In this document: positions 54,014-64,000 of the stretch, piece by piece
How the letters are laid out: each line of letters opens with the position of its first letter
Numbering within the stretch: position 1 is the stretch's first letter
From: Methylocystis rosea SV97
GTDB lineage: Bacteria; Pseudomonadota; Alphaproteobacteria; Rhizobiales; Beijerinckiaceae
DNA: 64,000 bases
Assembly: GCF_000372845.1 (NCBI RefSeq)
Contig: NZ_KB889963.1
Coordinates: forward strand, 310,001 to 374,000
Direction: 5' to 3'
Translations under genes and position numbers: made by a program
The notes under the pieces: model-generated
The model's database searches: none
The model's input: only the letters and a program-made list of their open reading frames with translations
Told to the model about the DNA's origin: nothing

Positions 54014-54319
54014 TCACGCCGCGAGCTTTTCTTTCTTGTCGTCTTCGACGGGCGCCCGCGTCATATCCCGCAGCGCGGCGTCGCGCGACTCCGCGCAGCT
54101 TTCCGCCTTTACGGCCCTTGCCCGCAGGAGTGCGGCTTTGCGCTTGATCGCGCGCTCATTGAGCGCCCAGACCAGCCAGCAGACGCCGGCGATGCTGAAG
54201 AGCGCCGTATAGGGTTCGCCAAAGGCGAAAGACGACAGGAAGGAAAAGTCGGGGGCGCATTCCTTGGCGTATTCACACGCGTCCGACCAGTCCTGAAACC
54301 ACTGTTTGACCGATTCCAT
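54014..54319 (-). CDS. small membrane protein, unknown
   Basis: A 101-residue frame with a polar start containing two Cys (CEYAKECAPDF), one hydrophobic segment (PYTALFSIAGVCWLVWALNE) and a basic, charged C-terminal helix. GAGGAGGTCAC precedes the ATG. No family recognised, but the ribosome binding site and topology support a real gene. Confidence 0.6.
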   Translation of the reverse strand: MESVKQWFQDWSDACEYAKECAPDFSFLSSFAFGEPYTALFSIAGVCWLVWALNERAIKRKAALLRARAVKAESCAESRDAALRDMTRAPVEDDKKEKLAA

Positions 54320-54654
54320 TGTGACCTCCTCGCCGCGCGGACAATTCGACGGGCGCGCGCCCCGCCGGTCGAATCGTGTAGCGCAGCCATATGGCGAACA
54401 TTGTGCGCTGCAGCATATCGCGCGTCAATTGGGCGCGGCTCGGTCAAATTGGCGCACCGCCTTGAAATGAGGCAGAAAACTCGGGCGAGCCGGGCTCGCT
54501 GACGTCCTGCGTTCTTCTCCCTGCACGCGCGCGTGTCGCTCGCCGCGAGAAGCAAAACACGCGCCATTGTCACAAGCCGAAAACGCAGCGATTCAAAGGG
54601 CGCGTGTGGGGTTTTTCTGACAAAAACGGAACGTCAATGGCGCAGGAGAGGAAG
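54320..54654. other. intergenic region without recognised features
   Basis: About 335 bp between divergent small genes. I see no open frame with a convincing start, no repeat of the families seen elsewhere and no RNA gene. It presumably holds two promoters. Confidence 0.4.
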
Positions 54655-54786
54655 ATGCGAACAACGCTTGTCAAATTGATATTGCTTGCCGTGATCGCCT
54701 CGGCGCTTTCGGGCTGCGGCGTGAACTATCATGTCAATCCGGGCCCCCGCACATGGCCCGCCGCCGCCAACCCTCCCAACAAATGA
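54655..54786 (+). CDS. small lipoprotein
   Basis: A 43-residue peptide with AGGAGAGGA upstream of the ATG at 54655. The sequence LVKLILLAVIASALSGCGVN is a lipoprotein signal with Cys at the lipobox. The remaining ~23 residues are Pro/Asn-rich (NPGPRTWPAAANPPNK). Function unknown. It lies 33 bp before the AhpD-like gene. Confidence 0.6.
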   Translation: MRTTLVKLILLAVIASALSGCGVNYHVNPGPRTWPAAANPPNK

Positions 54787-54819
54787 CGCGTGCTGTCTTC
54801 GCATCAAACGGAAAAAATC

Positions 54820-55218
54820 ATGGCCACGGTTCGACTGCTCACCGACGAAGACCTCTCGCCCGAAGCGAACGCCGTCTTCGCCGACATTCGCGCGACGCGC
54901 AAAAGCGATTTCATCAATAACTTCTGGCGCGCGCTCGCGCATGATCCCGTGACGCTGAAGCGCACCTGGGAGAGCGTGAAAGAGGTGATGGGGCCGGGCG
55001 TGTTGGAGCCGAAGGTCAAGGAGATGATCTACATCGCCGTCTCCATCGCCCATGCCTGTCCCTATTGCATCCATTCGCACACGGCGAACGCCCGCGCGAA
55101 GGGCATGAGCGAAGAGGAATATCGCGAAGTGGTGGCGATCGTCGGCATGGCGTCGGAAACGAACCGACTCGTCACCGCGCTCGGCGTGCCGATCGATGAG
55201 GAATATGAGGTGAGGTGA
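54820..55218 (+). CDS. carboxymuconolactone decarboxylase / AhpD-like protein
   Basis: A 132-residue CMD-family protein. The redox motif ACPYCIHSHTANARAKGMSEEEYREVVAIVGMAS shows Cys80-x2-Cys83 with the downstream His of AhpD-like peroxidase-associated proteins. It is likely a small thiol-based oxidoreductase. No ahpC is adjacent. ATG at 54820. An upstream in-frame start at 54790 is less likely. Confidence 0.9.
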   Translation: MATVRLLTDEDLSPEANAVFADIRATRKSDFINNFWRALAHDPVTLKRTWESVKEVMGPGVLEPKVKEMIYIAVSIAHACPYCIHSHTANARAKGMSEEEYREVVAIVGMASETNRLVTALGVPIDEEYEVR

Positions 55219-55284
55219 GGTAGGTGTAGTGAGTTGGGGTGAGGTGAGCGCTGTTGGAAAGGCCCTCTTTGTTGCTCTACTTAT

Positions 55285-55406
55285 CGCATCCTCTCCGCGT
55301 CATGCCCGGCCTTGTGCCGGGCATCCACGCGGCGCCGTCCGCACGAGCCTCGCAGCATTCGCGTAACCTCTAGACGTGGATGGCCGGGACAAGCCCGGCC
55401 ATGACG
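55285..55406. repeat. ~120-bp palindromic element, copy 1
   Basis: It begins CGCATCCTCTCCGCGTCATG and ends CCCGGCCATGACG. Two hairpin modules (GCCCGGCCTTGTGCCGGGC and GGCCGGGACAAGCCCGGCC) face each other across a conserved ~45-bp centre containing GCAGCATTCGCG. The outer ends are inverted repeats (CGTCATG.../...CATGACG). Confidence 0.85.
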
Positions 55407-55485
55407 AACTGAACGGTTGCGCCGATCACGACCAACTTCTCGCGTTAAAGCCCACTTACCGCATCGAGTCTCGATCGGCGCGAGG

Positions 55486-55606
55486 CGCATCCTCTCCGCG
55501 TCATGCCCGCGCTTGTCGCGGGCATCCACGCGGCGCCGCTGCGCGAACCCCGCAGCATTTGCGCAGCCTCACGGCGTGGATGGCCGGGACAAGCCCGGCC
55601 ATGACG
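55486..55606. repeat. ~120-bp palindromic element, copy 2
   Basis: The same element as copy 1, including the centre (GCAGCATTTGCGCAGCC). The left module is altered to GCCCGCGCTTGTCGCGGGC with compensating changes on both arms, so the hairpin is preserved. It ends 40 bp before the GIY-YIG gene. Confidence 0.85.
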
Positions 55607-55646
55607 GTGGGTTGTTTCTCTAACGCGATGCCGTCACCATCCCCTG

Positions 55647-55937
55647 ATGCGGGGCGGCTGGGTTTACATCATGACCAATCAGCCCAATGGGACGCTCTAC
55701 CTCGGCGTCACCAACGATCTCGCGCGCCGCGCCTTCGAGCACCGCGAGGGCCGCAGTCGAGGCTTCACACAATTCTATGGCCTCAAGCGCCTCGTCTGGT
55801 ACGAACCGCACGACGATATCCGCACGGCGATCCAGCGCGAGAAGACGATGAAGCATTGGCCGCGCACGTGGAAGGTCCGGCTCATTCTCGAGATGAATCC
55901 CGAGTGGCGCGACTTATATGAGGACTTGGCGAACTGA
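55647..55937 (+). CDS. GIY-YIG nuclease family protein flanked by palindromic elements
   Basis: A 96-residue single-domain GIY-YIG protein: GGWVYIMTNQPNGTLYLGVTNDLARRAFEHREG carries the VYI...LGV core and the catalytic Arg (in DLARRAFEHR). AIQREKTMKHWPRTWKVRLI holds the conserved Glu region. This is the YhbQ/UPF0213-like solo domain. Copies of one ~120-bp repeat lie 40 bp upstream and 33 bp downstream. A link between the nuclease and the repeats is suggested by position only. Confidence 0.9.
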   Translation: MRGGWVYIMTNQPNGTLYLGVTNDLARRAFEHREGRSRGFTQFYGLKRLVWYEPHDDIRTAIQREKTMKHWPRTWKVRLILEMNPEWRDLYEDLAN

Positions 55938-55969
55938 TCGGCGCAACAATCGCGGCGCATTTCGAGAGG

Positions 55970-56090
55970 CGCATTCTCTCCGCGTCATGCCCGGCCTTGT
56001 GCCGGGCATCCACGTGGCGCCGTTGCGCGAGCCTTGCAGCATTCACGAATCGTCCCAACGTGGATGGCCGGGACAAGCCCGGCCATGACG
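55970..56090. repeat. ~120-bp palindromic element, copy 3
   Basis: The same orientation and structure as copies 1 and 2 (GCGCATTCTCTCCGCGTCATG to CCCGGCCATGACG), with the left hairpin as in copy 1. It lies between the GIY-YIG gene and the end of pyrG. Confidence 0.85.
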
Positions 56091-56127
56091 GGGCTGAAAC
56101 GCATTCCGGCCGAATGGAACTGCTATG

Positions 56128-57768
<1,641 letters not shown>

Positions 57769-57861
57769 CTAACGCCTTTCCAGCGATTCTAATAGCGGAT
57801 TCTATCGGGCCGGGGGCGGTTGCCCCCAGCCAAGATCATCGGATGGCGGATTTGACGCCCG

Positions 57862-58839
57862 CTACTGGGTCGGCGCTTTCCAGATCGTCGAAGGCGCGGG
57901 CTTGGTTTCCGGCGCTGCGGGCTTCGGGGCTTCCGCGGCCGGAGCCTGCGGAGCCGGCGCGGCTGGAGCCTCCGTCTTCGGCGCTTCCCACTTCAAGCCG
58001 TCACTCTTCGAGGCGTCAGGCTTCGGCGCTTCGGCGGCGGGCGCAACCTTGGGAGTTTCCGCCTTGGGGGCTTCGACAGGCGGCGCGACGGGCTTGGGGG
58101 CTTCCGCGGCCGGGGCCTGCGGAGCCGTCGTCGCCGGGGCCTCCGTCTTCGGCGCTTCCCACTTCAAGCCGTCAGTCTTCGAGGCGTCAGGCTTCGAGGC
58201 TTCAGGCTTGGGCGCTTCGGCGGCCGGCGGCGCTGCGGGAGCAATCGCTTCCGGCTTGGGAACATCCGCCTTGGGAGCTTCGGCAGGCGGCGCGACAGGC
58301 TTCGGCGCTTCAGCGGCCGGAGCCTGCGGAGCGGGCTCCTGCGACGGGCGCAGCGCCGGCGCCTCGGCGGCGGGCGGAGTCGTCGCTGGCGGGGTTGCGG
58401 CCGGTGGCGGCGCGACGGCGGGCGGCGCCTCTACGGGCGCGCTCTGCTGGCGCTTCTGCTGGGCGCGCTGGAGCTGCTCGAAAATGCTGTCCTTGCCGGG
58501 TTCGGGCGCCGTTTCAGGCGCGGCCTGCCCGCCCTTGCCTTCGGTCTTGGGAAGCTCCTTGATCTGGATCGATCCTGGATCAAGCGCCTTGGTCCAGTCG
58601 TCGCCGCCCTCGCTGCGCCGTTCCCAGGCCGGCAGCACGGTCAACGCGATGCTGGTGATAAAGAAGATCGTCGCGAGGATGCCCGTGGCGCGGGTGAGCG
58701 CATTGGCCTGGCCGCGGCCGGTGAAAACGCCGCTGCCGCCGCCCATGCCGAGCGCGCCGCCCTCCGACTTTTGATAAAGCACCAGAATGACGAGCGCCGT
58801 CACCACCATCAGGTGGATCGCGATAATGACCTGCTGCAT
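57862..58839 (-). CDS. secG: SecG preprotein translocase subunit with long Ala/Pro-rich tail
   Basis: 325 residues from the ATG at 58839. The first ~75 residues are SecG: two membrane helices (VIIAIHLMVVTALVILVLYQ and ATGILATIFFITSIALTVLP) joined by the SEGGALGMGGGSGVFTGRG loop. About 240 further residues are an Ala/Pro/Glu/Lys-rich tail with internal near-duplications (GLKWEAPKTEAPA... occurs twice). Short tails are common in alphaproteobacterial SecG. This one is unusually long and probably disordered. SecG assists SecYEG export. Confidence 0.9.
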   Translation of the reverse strand: MQQVIIAIHLMVVTALVILVLYQKSEGGALGMGGGSGVFTGRGQANALTRATGILATIFFITSIALTVLPAWERRSEGGDDWTKALDPGSIQIKELPKTEGKGGQAAPETAPEPGKDSIFEQLQRAQQKRQQSAPVEAPPAVAPPPAATPPATTPPAAEAPALRPSQEPAPQAPAAEAPKPVAPPAEAPKADVPKPEAIAPAAPPAAEAPKPEASKPDASKTDGLKWEAPKTEAPATTAPQAPAAEAPKPVAPPVEAPKAETPKVAPAAEAPKPDASKSDGLKWEAPKTEAPAAPAPQAPAAEAPKPAAPETKPAPSTIWKAPTQ

Positions 58840-59005
58840 GTGCACCCTTCCAGCCGCGCCTGAGCCGAACTCGACGCGCAATCGTTGGGCGGCCTTTTAC
58901 ACCAAGCGCCGCGCGCGCGGAAGGGGATAAGACCGTGCGATCAGCCGCCTAAACGAAGAATCGCGAGCCGGGCGGCTCGCGATCAATGAGAGCCTCGGAC
59001 GCCGC

Positions 59006-59482
59006 TCAATAAAAATTGCCGTCCTGGCCCTTCCACTTCGAGCCTTCTTCGTCGAATCGCGTCTCGTCACTGAAGTCGATGACCCTGCCCGGCTCGATAT
59101 ATTGCTTGTCCTTGATCATCTGGTTCTGGATCGTCGTCGAATAATAGCTCGTGTTATCGGAGCAGCCGGGTTTCGCGCCGCCCTCCGGCTTGCACTCGAG
59201 ATTGGCGCCCTTCGGGAAGCGCACTTTCGCCGTGTAGTAGAACTCGTAACCGGCGTGACCGGCCCCTTCGACATCGAGCGGCCAGAAGCGCGTAACCTTG
59301 AAGTCCTCGATCACGACGTCCTTGTCGAATTTCTTCTTGATGAGATTTTCAAAGACCTGCTTCGCGTGCTCGGGCTTGGGCTCGCAATTGACGAGGCAGA
59401 AAGCCTTGGCGGGCGCCGCGCCGGCGAGGGCGCCGAACAGGCTAAGCGCCATGATATGCACGATGGTTGTGTAGCTCTTCAT
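59006..59482 (-). CDS. exported protein, unknown
   Basis: A 158-residue protein with signal peptide (IMALSLFGALAGAAPAKAFC) and four cysteines in the mature part (FCLVNCE, LECKPE, PGCSDN) that may form two disulfides. The remainder is mixed alpha/beta. TGGGAGACGC precedes the ATG. No family recognised. Confidence 0.7.
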   Translation of the reverse strand: MKSYTTIVHIMALSLFGALAGAAPAKAFCLVNCEPKPEHAKQVFENLIKKKFDKDVVIEDFKVTRFWPLDVEGAGHAGYEFYYTAKVRFPKGANLECKPEGGAKPGCSDNTSYYSTTIQNQMIKDKQYIEPGRVIDFSDETRFDEEGSKWKGQDGNFY

Positions 59483-59728
59483 CTCAAGCGTCTCCCAACT
59501 GCGCAGAGCCTGCGCATCGCTTCCCGCGGACGTCGCTCATTGATTGACGCGTCTCGCGCGAAGCCCCCTTGCGTTTGACATTTTTCAAGCTGCACGGCTT
59601 AACGCGCTGCGGCAAGGGCGGCGCGGCAGGCGAATTGTCGCACGACAAAATGAAATTTCGTGCGGTTGCGTCGCCTTGTCGCGCGCTCTATTCACGACGC
59701 GAGTTTCAAAGCCGACGACGAGGTATTC

Positions 59729-60838
59729 ATGGCCGCTTACAAGCTTCTGCTCCTGCCGGGCGACGGCATCGGACCGGAAATTTCCGCCGAGGCCGAGAAG
59801 GTTCTCGCCGTTCTGAACGAAGCGGGCGTCGCCAGCTTCGAGGTCGAGCGGGGGCTCGTCGGCGGCGCCGCCTATGACGCGCATAAGCAAGCGATCAGCG
59901 AAGCCGACATGAAACGCGCGCATGAGGCCGACGCCGTGCTGCTCGCCGCCGTCGGCGGGCCGAAATGGGACGGCGTGCCTTATGACGTGCGGCCCGAAGC
60001 CGGCCTCCTGCGACTGCGCAAGGACTTGGGGCTTTTCGCCAATCTGCGTCCGGCGATCTGCTATCCGGCGCTGGCCGACGCCTCTTCCTTGAAGCGCGAG
60101 ATCGTCGACGGTCTCGACATCATGATCGTGCGCGAATTGACGGGCGGCGTCTATTTCGGCGAGCCGAAGGAGATCACCGATCTCGGCAATGGCCAGAAGC
60201 GCGCCGTCGATACGCAGGTCTACGAGACCTACGAGATCGAGCGCATCGGCCGGGTCGCCTTCGAACTGGCGCGCAAGCGCGGCAACAAGGTGACCTCCTC
60301 CGAGAAGTCGAACGTGATGAAATCGGGCTATCTGTGGCGCGAAGTCATCACCGCGCTGCATAAGCGCGAATATGCCGACGTGACGCTCGAACATATGCTC
60401 GCCGACGCGCTTGGCATGCAGCTCGTGCGCTGGCCCAAACAGTTCGACGTGATCGTCACCGACAATCTCTTCGGCGACATGCTGTCGGATGAAGCCGCGA
60501 TGCTCACCGGCTCGCTCGGCATGTTGCCGTCGGCCTCGCTTGGAGCCGCGAATGAAGCGGGCAAGCGTCACGCGATGTATGAGCCGTGCCATGGTTCGGC
60601 GCCCGACATCGCCGGCAAGGGCATCGCCAATCCGATCGCCATGATCGGTTCGCTCGGCATGGCCCTGCGTTACAGCTTCGATCTGCCAAAGGCGGCCGAC
60701 GCGATCGACGCGGCGATCGCCAATGTGCTGGCGAAGGGTCTGCGCACGGCCGACATCAAGGGCGACGCGCCCTCGACCGTCTCAACGAAAGAGATGGGCG
60801 ACGCGATTGTGGCGGAGCTGAAGACGGCGCTGTCCTAG
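59729..60838 (+). CDS. leuB: 3-isopropylmalate dehydrogenase
   Basis: A 369-residue leucine-biosynthesis enzyme. The start [23 protein letters not shown], the substrate Arg region [16 protein letters not shown] near residue 95, and the metal/NAD segments [17 protein letters not shown] near 247 and [19 protein letters not shown] near 288 are all canonical. ATG at 59729. The open frame extends upstream to 59660 without similarity. Confidence 0.98.
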   Translation: MAAYKLLLLPGDGIGPEISAEAEKVLAVLNEAGVASFEVERGLVGGAAYDAHKQAISEADMKRAHEADAVLLAAVGGPKWDGVPYDVRPEAGLLRLRKDLGLFANLRPAICYPALADASSLKREIVDGLDIMIVRELTGGVYFGEPKEITDLGNGQKRAVDTQVYETYEIERIGRVAFELARKRGNKVTSSEKSNVMKSGYLWREVITALHKREYADVTLEHMLADALGMQLVRWPKQFDVIVTDNLFGDMLSDEAAMLTGSLGMLPSASLGAANEAGKRHAMYEPCHGSAPDIAGKGIANPIAMIGSLGMALRYSFDLPKAADAIDAAIANVLAKGLRTADIKGDAPSTVSTKEMGDAIVAELKTALS

Positions 60839-60855
60839 AACAGGCTCCGCGCGAT

Positions 60856-61428
60856 TTACTTCCCGTGCACCATGCCGAGGAATTCCTCGCGGGTGCGCGG
60901 GTCGTCGCGGATGACGCCGAGCAGGCGGCTCGTCGTTAAGAGCGAGCCGGTTGTGTTGACGCCGCGCAGCGTCATGCAGCTGTGCTCCGCCTCGATGACG
61001 ACGCCGACGCCCTGCGGCTCCAGAATATCCTGGATCGCTTCGGCGATCTCGGCGGTGAGCTTTTCCTGAATCTGCAGCCTTCGCGCGAAGCCATGCACGA
61101 CGCGCGCGAGCTTGGAGATGCCGACCACGCGATTGTTCGGCAGATAGCCGACATGCGCGCGCCCGGTCACTGGCAACATGTGGTGCTCGCAGAAGCTGAC
61201 GACGCGAATGTCCTTGAGGACCACGAGCTCGTCATAGCCGCCGACCTCGTCGAAGGTGCGCTTGAGGTAGTCGCGCGGATCGACTCCATAGCCCGCGAAA
61301 AGCTCGCGGTAGGAGCGCGCCACACGCTCCGGCGTGTCGATCAGACCCTCGCGACTAGGATCGTCTCCCGCCCATTCGATGAGAACCCGCACGGCCGCCT
61401 CTGCGTCAGCTTGAGTGGGTTTGGCCAT
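60856..61428 (-). CDS. folE: GTP cyclohydrolase I
   Basis: A 190-residue enzyme making dihydroneopterin triphosphate for folate and, in methylotrophs, probably also for methanopterin-type pterins. Zinc ligands are in [22 protein letters not shown] near residue 78 and [11 protein letters not shown] near 150. [20 protein letters not shown] is conserved. It converges with leuB, leaving 17 bp. ATG at 61428. The frame is open to 61488. Confidence 0.97.
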   Translation of the reverse strand: MAKPTQADAEAAVRVLIEWAGDDPSREGLIDTPERVARSYRELFAGYGVDPRDYLKRTFDEVGGYDELVVLKDIRVVSFCEHHMLPVTGRAHVGYLPNNRVVGISKLARVVHGFARRLQIQEKLTAEIAEAIQDILEPQGVGVVIEAEHSCMTLRGVNTTGSLLTTSRLLGVIRDDPRTREEFLGMVHGK

Positions 61429-61530
61429 GCCTTCAGCTCTCCAGGATCTTCGAGGCGGACGCGCCCGCCCAGCCCTGGATAAAGTCACAGGCTATGGCGT
61501 TTGGCAAAGGCCACTGCTGATCCATTCGCC

Positions 61531-61566
61531 AAAAGAAAAACGCCGACGCGCTGGCGCCGGCGTTTC
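61531..61566 (-). terminator. Rho-independent terminator (leftward) after the Ala/Pro-rich membrane-protein gene
   Basis: On the minus strand AAACGCCGG...CGGCGTTTTTCTTTT forms a GC stem followed by T residues, 20 bp after the stop of the leftward gene. Confidence 0.8.
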
Positions 61567-61585
61567 GAATGGAGCCGTTCTCAGG

Positions 61586-62680
61586 TCAGCGTACGAGGCC
61601 GCCGATGGCCGATCCGACCGAGTTCACCGAGCGCTTGACGAAGCCGAAAGGTCCGTCGCTCGCGGGCGGTGGAGGCGGCGCGACCGGCGCCGGCTCAGGC
61701 GCCGCCACGGCCACCGGCGCCTCGGCGGCTGGTTTGGGTCGGCTGGCCACCGGCTTCGCCGGCTTCTTCTGCTTCACGACCTTTGCGCGCGGCGCGGGCT
61801 TTGGCGTTTCAACCGTTTGGTCAGCGGCGGCCGGCGGCGTTGAAACCGGCGCGGCGGGCGCAGCCGCTTGCGGCGGCGTCAGCGCCGCGGCTTTGGGCGG
61901 AACCGCCGCCGGCGGCGATGACGGCGCAGGAGCCGCCGGCGCTGTCGCCGTCATTGGCGTCGTCGCCCTCATGGGCGTTGGCGCCGTCGCCGTCGTGGGC
62001 AGCGGCGCCGTGGGCAGTGGCGCGAGTTGCGGCGCAGCGGCGGCGCCGGTGGGAACAGGAATGGTCGCGCCAAGCGGCGCAGCCGCCGGATTGGTCGGCA
62101 TCATCGCCGCGCCTGCCGACGGCGCTGGCTCCGACTGGAGGTCCGCGCCAGACGCGGGCTCCGCGGCCGCCGCAGGCTCGGCCGGCGCCGTGGCGCTTTC
62201 CTCAAGCGCGGGCGCTTTGGCGGTCTCATCCGTCGGCGCGGCGTCCTGCGGTTGCGGCGCGGCGCTACCGAGAACGGGTTCAGCGGCTTCCGGAGCGGCC
62301 AAAGGCGGCGCCGTGGCCAGCGCCGGATCCTCGCTCGGCCCGACCGCGCTCCACGGCCCCAAGACCCAGGTCAGGGCGGCCAGTCCGGCGATAACCACCG
62401 CGGCCGCCGCGAAGAACAAGGCCCGACGGCCGCCTTCGCGTTCGTCCTCCGGCTCGTCGTAGAATTCTTCGTCGGTCGCATGGACCGCGCTCCAAGCTTC
62501 CTCTGCGCGCGGCGCTTGAGGAGAAGGACCCGGATTGATCGCTGCATTCGTTGGCGGGCGCTCGAAGCCCTGAGCCGGCGCAGCAGTTGGCTCGGGGGCG
62601 TGGCCGAGGTCGCGGCGCAGCAGCTCCTTAAACTCGGCAAATTCAGCCATCAGCTCCTTATCGTCGCCGATATCCATCAT
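61586..62680 (-). CDS. Ala/Pro-rich single-pass membrane protein, unknown
   Basis: A 364-residue protein with a charged cytoplasmic N-terminus (MMDIGDDKELMAEFAEFKELLRRDLG and a Glu/Asp-rich stretch), one membrane helix near residues 86-108 (ALFFAAAAVVIAGLAALTWVLG), a ~200-residue Ala/Pro low-complexity region and a short basic C-terminus (AKVVKQKKPAKPVASRPKP then GFVKRSVNSVGSAIGGL). Overall it resembles linker-type periplasmic-spanning proteins. No domain recognised. Composition may overstate similarity to other Ala/Pro-rich proteins. Confidence 0.65.
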   Translation of the reverse strand: MMDIGDDKELMAEFAEFKELLRRDLGHAPEPTAAPAQGFERPPTNAAINPGPSPQAPRAEEAWSAVHATDEEFYDEPEDEREGGRRALFFAAAAVVIAGLAALTWVLGPWSAVGPSEDPALATAPPLAAPEAAEPVLGSAAPQPQDAAPTDETAKAPALEESATAPAEPAAAAEPASGADLQSEPAPSAGAAMMPTNPAAAPLGATIPVPTGAAAAPQLAPLPTAPLPTTATAPTPMRATTPMTATAPAAPAPSSPPAAVPPKAAALTPPQAAAPAAPVSTPPAAADQTVETPKPAPRAKVVKQKKPAKPVASRPKPAAEAPVAVAAPEPAPVAPPPPPASDGPFGFVKRSVNSVGSAIGGLVR

Positions 62681-62996
62681 GCCTGAACCCTTTCATTGGC
62701 GCGCGCCAAAAAACTCCGCGATGAGTCGCGCGCGGTCGCACCATCCGCGCCCAGACAAACGTTAAAATGTGGCTGTACTGCGCCGGGTTGCTTTGAGGAC
62801 ATTAAAACTGGTTAATTTCAGTCTGTTGGATGTGAGTTGACGGCGCAGCTTGCTGCTGGCGCGCGCGGCATGCGGCGTAAATTCGCAGCCTTGCTGGAAG
62901 ATATCCAAATTAACGAAATTGACCTTTGCGCCGCGCGATTCCTAAAGTTTCGGAAGGCGCGGAGAAACGCGCTTTCTTCTCCAACGGGCTGCTCAA
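62681..62996. other. intergenic region, promoter area without recognised features
   Basis: About 315 bp between divergent genes, with AT-richer stretches at 62755-62835. No convincing gene or RNA found. A small open frame near 62837 overlaps the following gene in another frame and looks spurious. Confidence 0.4.
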
Positions 62997-64000
62997 GTGA
63001 CCCTTTCCTGTCTACGCAAGGCGCGCCAAGCCGCGCTTTGCGCCGTCTTCGCAGTGCTCGGCTCCCCGCTCCACGCGCAGCCTGCGCCACCTCGCGCCGG
63101 CGCGGCGGACGAACGCGGCCTGACGGCGCTGGAACTCCTCGGCAAGCGGGTGTTCGAGGACGCGAGCCTGTCGCGACCGGCGGGCGTCTCCTGCGCCTCC
63201 TGCCATGACGCTGCGACGGCCTTTCAAGGCAATAATGGTTCGAACGTCGCTGCCGTGGCGCGGGGCTCGCTGCCGACGTCTCTGGGCAAGCGCAACACGC
63301 CGTCGATCATGTATGCGTCCTTCGCGCCGCCTTTCGAATTCATCGACGATAAGGACGAAGAAACCGGCAAGATCGAAAAAATTCCGGCTGGCGGACAGTT
63401 TTTCGATGGCCGCGCACACGATCTCCTCGCCCAGGTCGAAGGTCCGATGCTCGATCCGCTCGAAATGAACGCGCCTTCGAAGCGCTTCGTCGTCGACACG
63501 GTGCAGGGCGGCGCCTACGCCGACCTTGTCCGCCAGGTCTATGGCGACAAAGTTTTCGCCGATCCGGACGCCGCTTTCGTGAAGCTCGCGCAAGCGGTCG
63601 TCGCCTTCGAGGCGAGCGCACGCTTTCATCCCTTCGCGTCCAAATTCGACGATTATCTGCGCGGGCAAGCGCAGTTGACGGCGCTGGAGAAGAAGGGCTT
63701 CGAACTCTTCAAGGACCCCAAGAAGGGCAATTGCCTCGCCTGCCACGCCGGCAAGGAGGATTCGCGCAATCCGCAGGACTGGCTCTTCACCGATTTCACC
63801 TATGACGCGCTCGGCGGTCCAAGAAACAGAGCGATTCCGAGCGCGGCGAAGGCTGATTCAGCTCCCGATCTCGGCCTGTGTGCGCTACCGGGACTCGCTG
63901 AAGTCGCTCCCGCGGGCTTCAAGGTCGAGAGCGTCTGCGGCGCCTTCAAAGTGCCGACCTTGCGCAACATCGCCGTCACCGGCCCCTATCTGCACAATGG
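62997..64000 (+). CDS. cytochrome c peroxidase-family di-haem protein, 3' truncated by window edge
   Basis: The frame opens at a GTG at 62997 and continues without a stop to the window end (at least 334 residues). A signal-like N-terminus (ALCAVFAVLGSPLHAQ) is followed by a haem site SCASCHD near residues 66-70 and a second CLACHAG near 243-247, then LRNIAVTGPYLHNG, the usual C-terminal signature region. It belongs to the MauG/CcpA superfamily. Electron donor and substrate unknown. An alternative internal start is possible. Confidence 0.82.
   Translation, partial: MTLSCLRKARQAALCAVFAVLGSPLHAQPAPPRAGAADERGLTALELLGKRVFEDASLSRPAGVSCASCHDAATAFQGNNGSNVAAVARGSLPTSLGKRNTPSIMYASFAPPFEFIDDKDEETGKIEKIPAGGQFFDGRAHDLLAQVEGPMLDPLEMNAPSKRFVVDTVQGGAYADLVRQVYGDKVFADPDAAFVKLAQAVVAFEASARFHPFASKFDDYLRGQAQLTALEKKGFELFKDPKKGNCLACHAGKEDSRNPQDWLFTDFTYDALGGPRNRAIPSAAKADSAPDLGLCALPGLAEVAPAGFKVESVCGAFKVPTLRNIAVTGPYLHN

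Noticed and set aside
55285-56090. Possible CRISPR array from repeated units near the GIY-YIG gene
   Set aside because: Only three copies of ~120 bp with internal palindromes and irregular spacing, one gap holding a gene. No short regular repeats, spacers or cas genes.

Overview
The window comes from a GC-rich alphaproteobacterial methylotroph, most likely a type II methanotroph of the Methylocystis/Methylosinus group. The evidence is a tetrahydromethanopterin (H4MPT) C1 cluster, a lanthanide-type methanol dehydrogenase (xoxF) cluster, and a complete methanobactin cluster whose 30-residue precursor has the Methylocystis-type core RCASTCAATNG. No rRNA, tRNA, CRISPR array, prophage or recognisable transposase was seen, and no pmo, mmo or mxa genes lie in the window.

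Region 1 (1-7.3 kb): the end of a GlxA/AraC-type regulator, then the H4MPT block: mch, an ATP-grasp ligase (orf5 type), a CitG/MdcB-like protein (orf7 type), two fae paralogs, and a convergent HisA-like gene. Region 2 (6.7-15.4 kb): the xox block. xoxF, xoxG, xoxJ and a CXXCW-type rhodanese-like gene run leftward. A metallo-beta-lactamase-fold 'quinoprotein relay' hydrolase and a SoxYZ-like carrier run rightward. A SorAB sulfite dehydrogenase follows. Region 3 (15.5-25.4 kb): mostly housekeeping genes (cobT, cobS, a J-domain protein, bolA, serC, serA, an L,D-transpeptidase). A compositionally distinct two-gene insert separates serC from serA.

Region 4 (25.4-39.9 kb) is the centrepiece, a methanobactin locus in two divergent arms. 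The leftward arm holds a DUF2946-like small protein, mbnP, mbnH, a TonB-dependent receptor (mbnT-like) and a peptide-binding protein (mbnE-like). The rightward arm holds a second DUF2946-like protein, an ECF sigma factor, mbnA, mbnB, mbnC, mbnM, mbnF and mbnS. Together they could encode precursor synthesis (A), oxazolone/thioamide formation (BC), ring maturation (F), Thr sulfation (S), export (M), re-import (T, E) and a copper-linked MbnP/MbnH pair. Two features stand out: the sigma-factor reading frame stays open straight through mbnA with no stop codon, and a 15-bp hairpin separates mbnA from mbnB.

Region 5 (40-64 kb): moaA, a beta-hydroxyacid dehydrogenase, an OprB-like porin, class I lysyl-tRNA synthetase, a RoxA-like di-heme protein, UdgX, TspO, several exported proteins, pyrG, secG with a long Ala/Pro tail, leuB, folE, and at the right edge a truncated cytochrome c peroxidase gene. 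Intergenic palindromic repeats of several families are scattered through the window. The most striking are three copies of a ~120-bp element surrounding a GIY-YIG nuclease gene.
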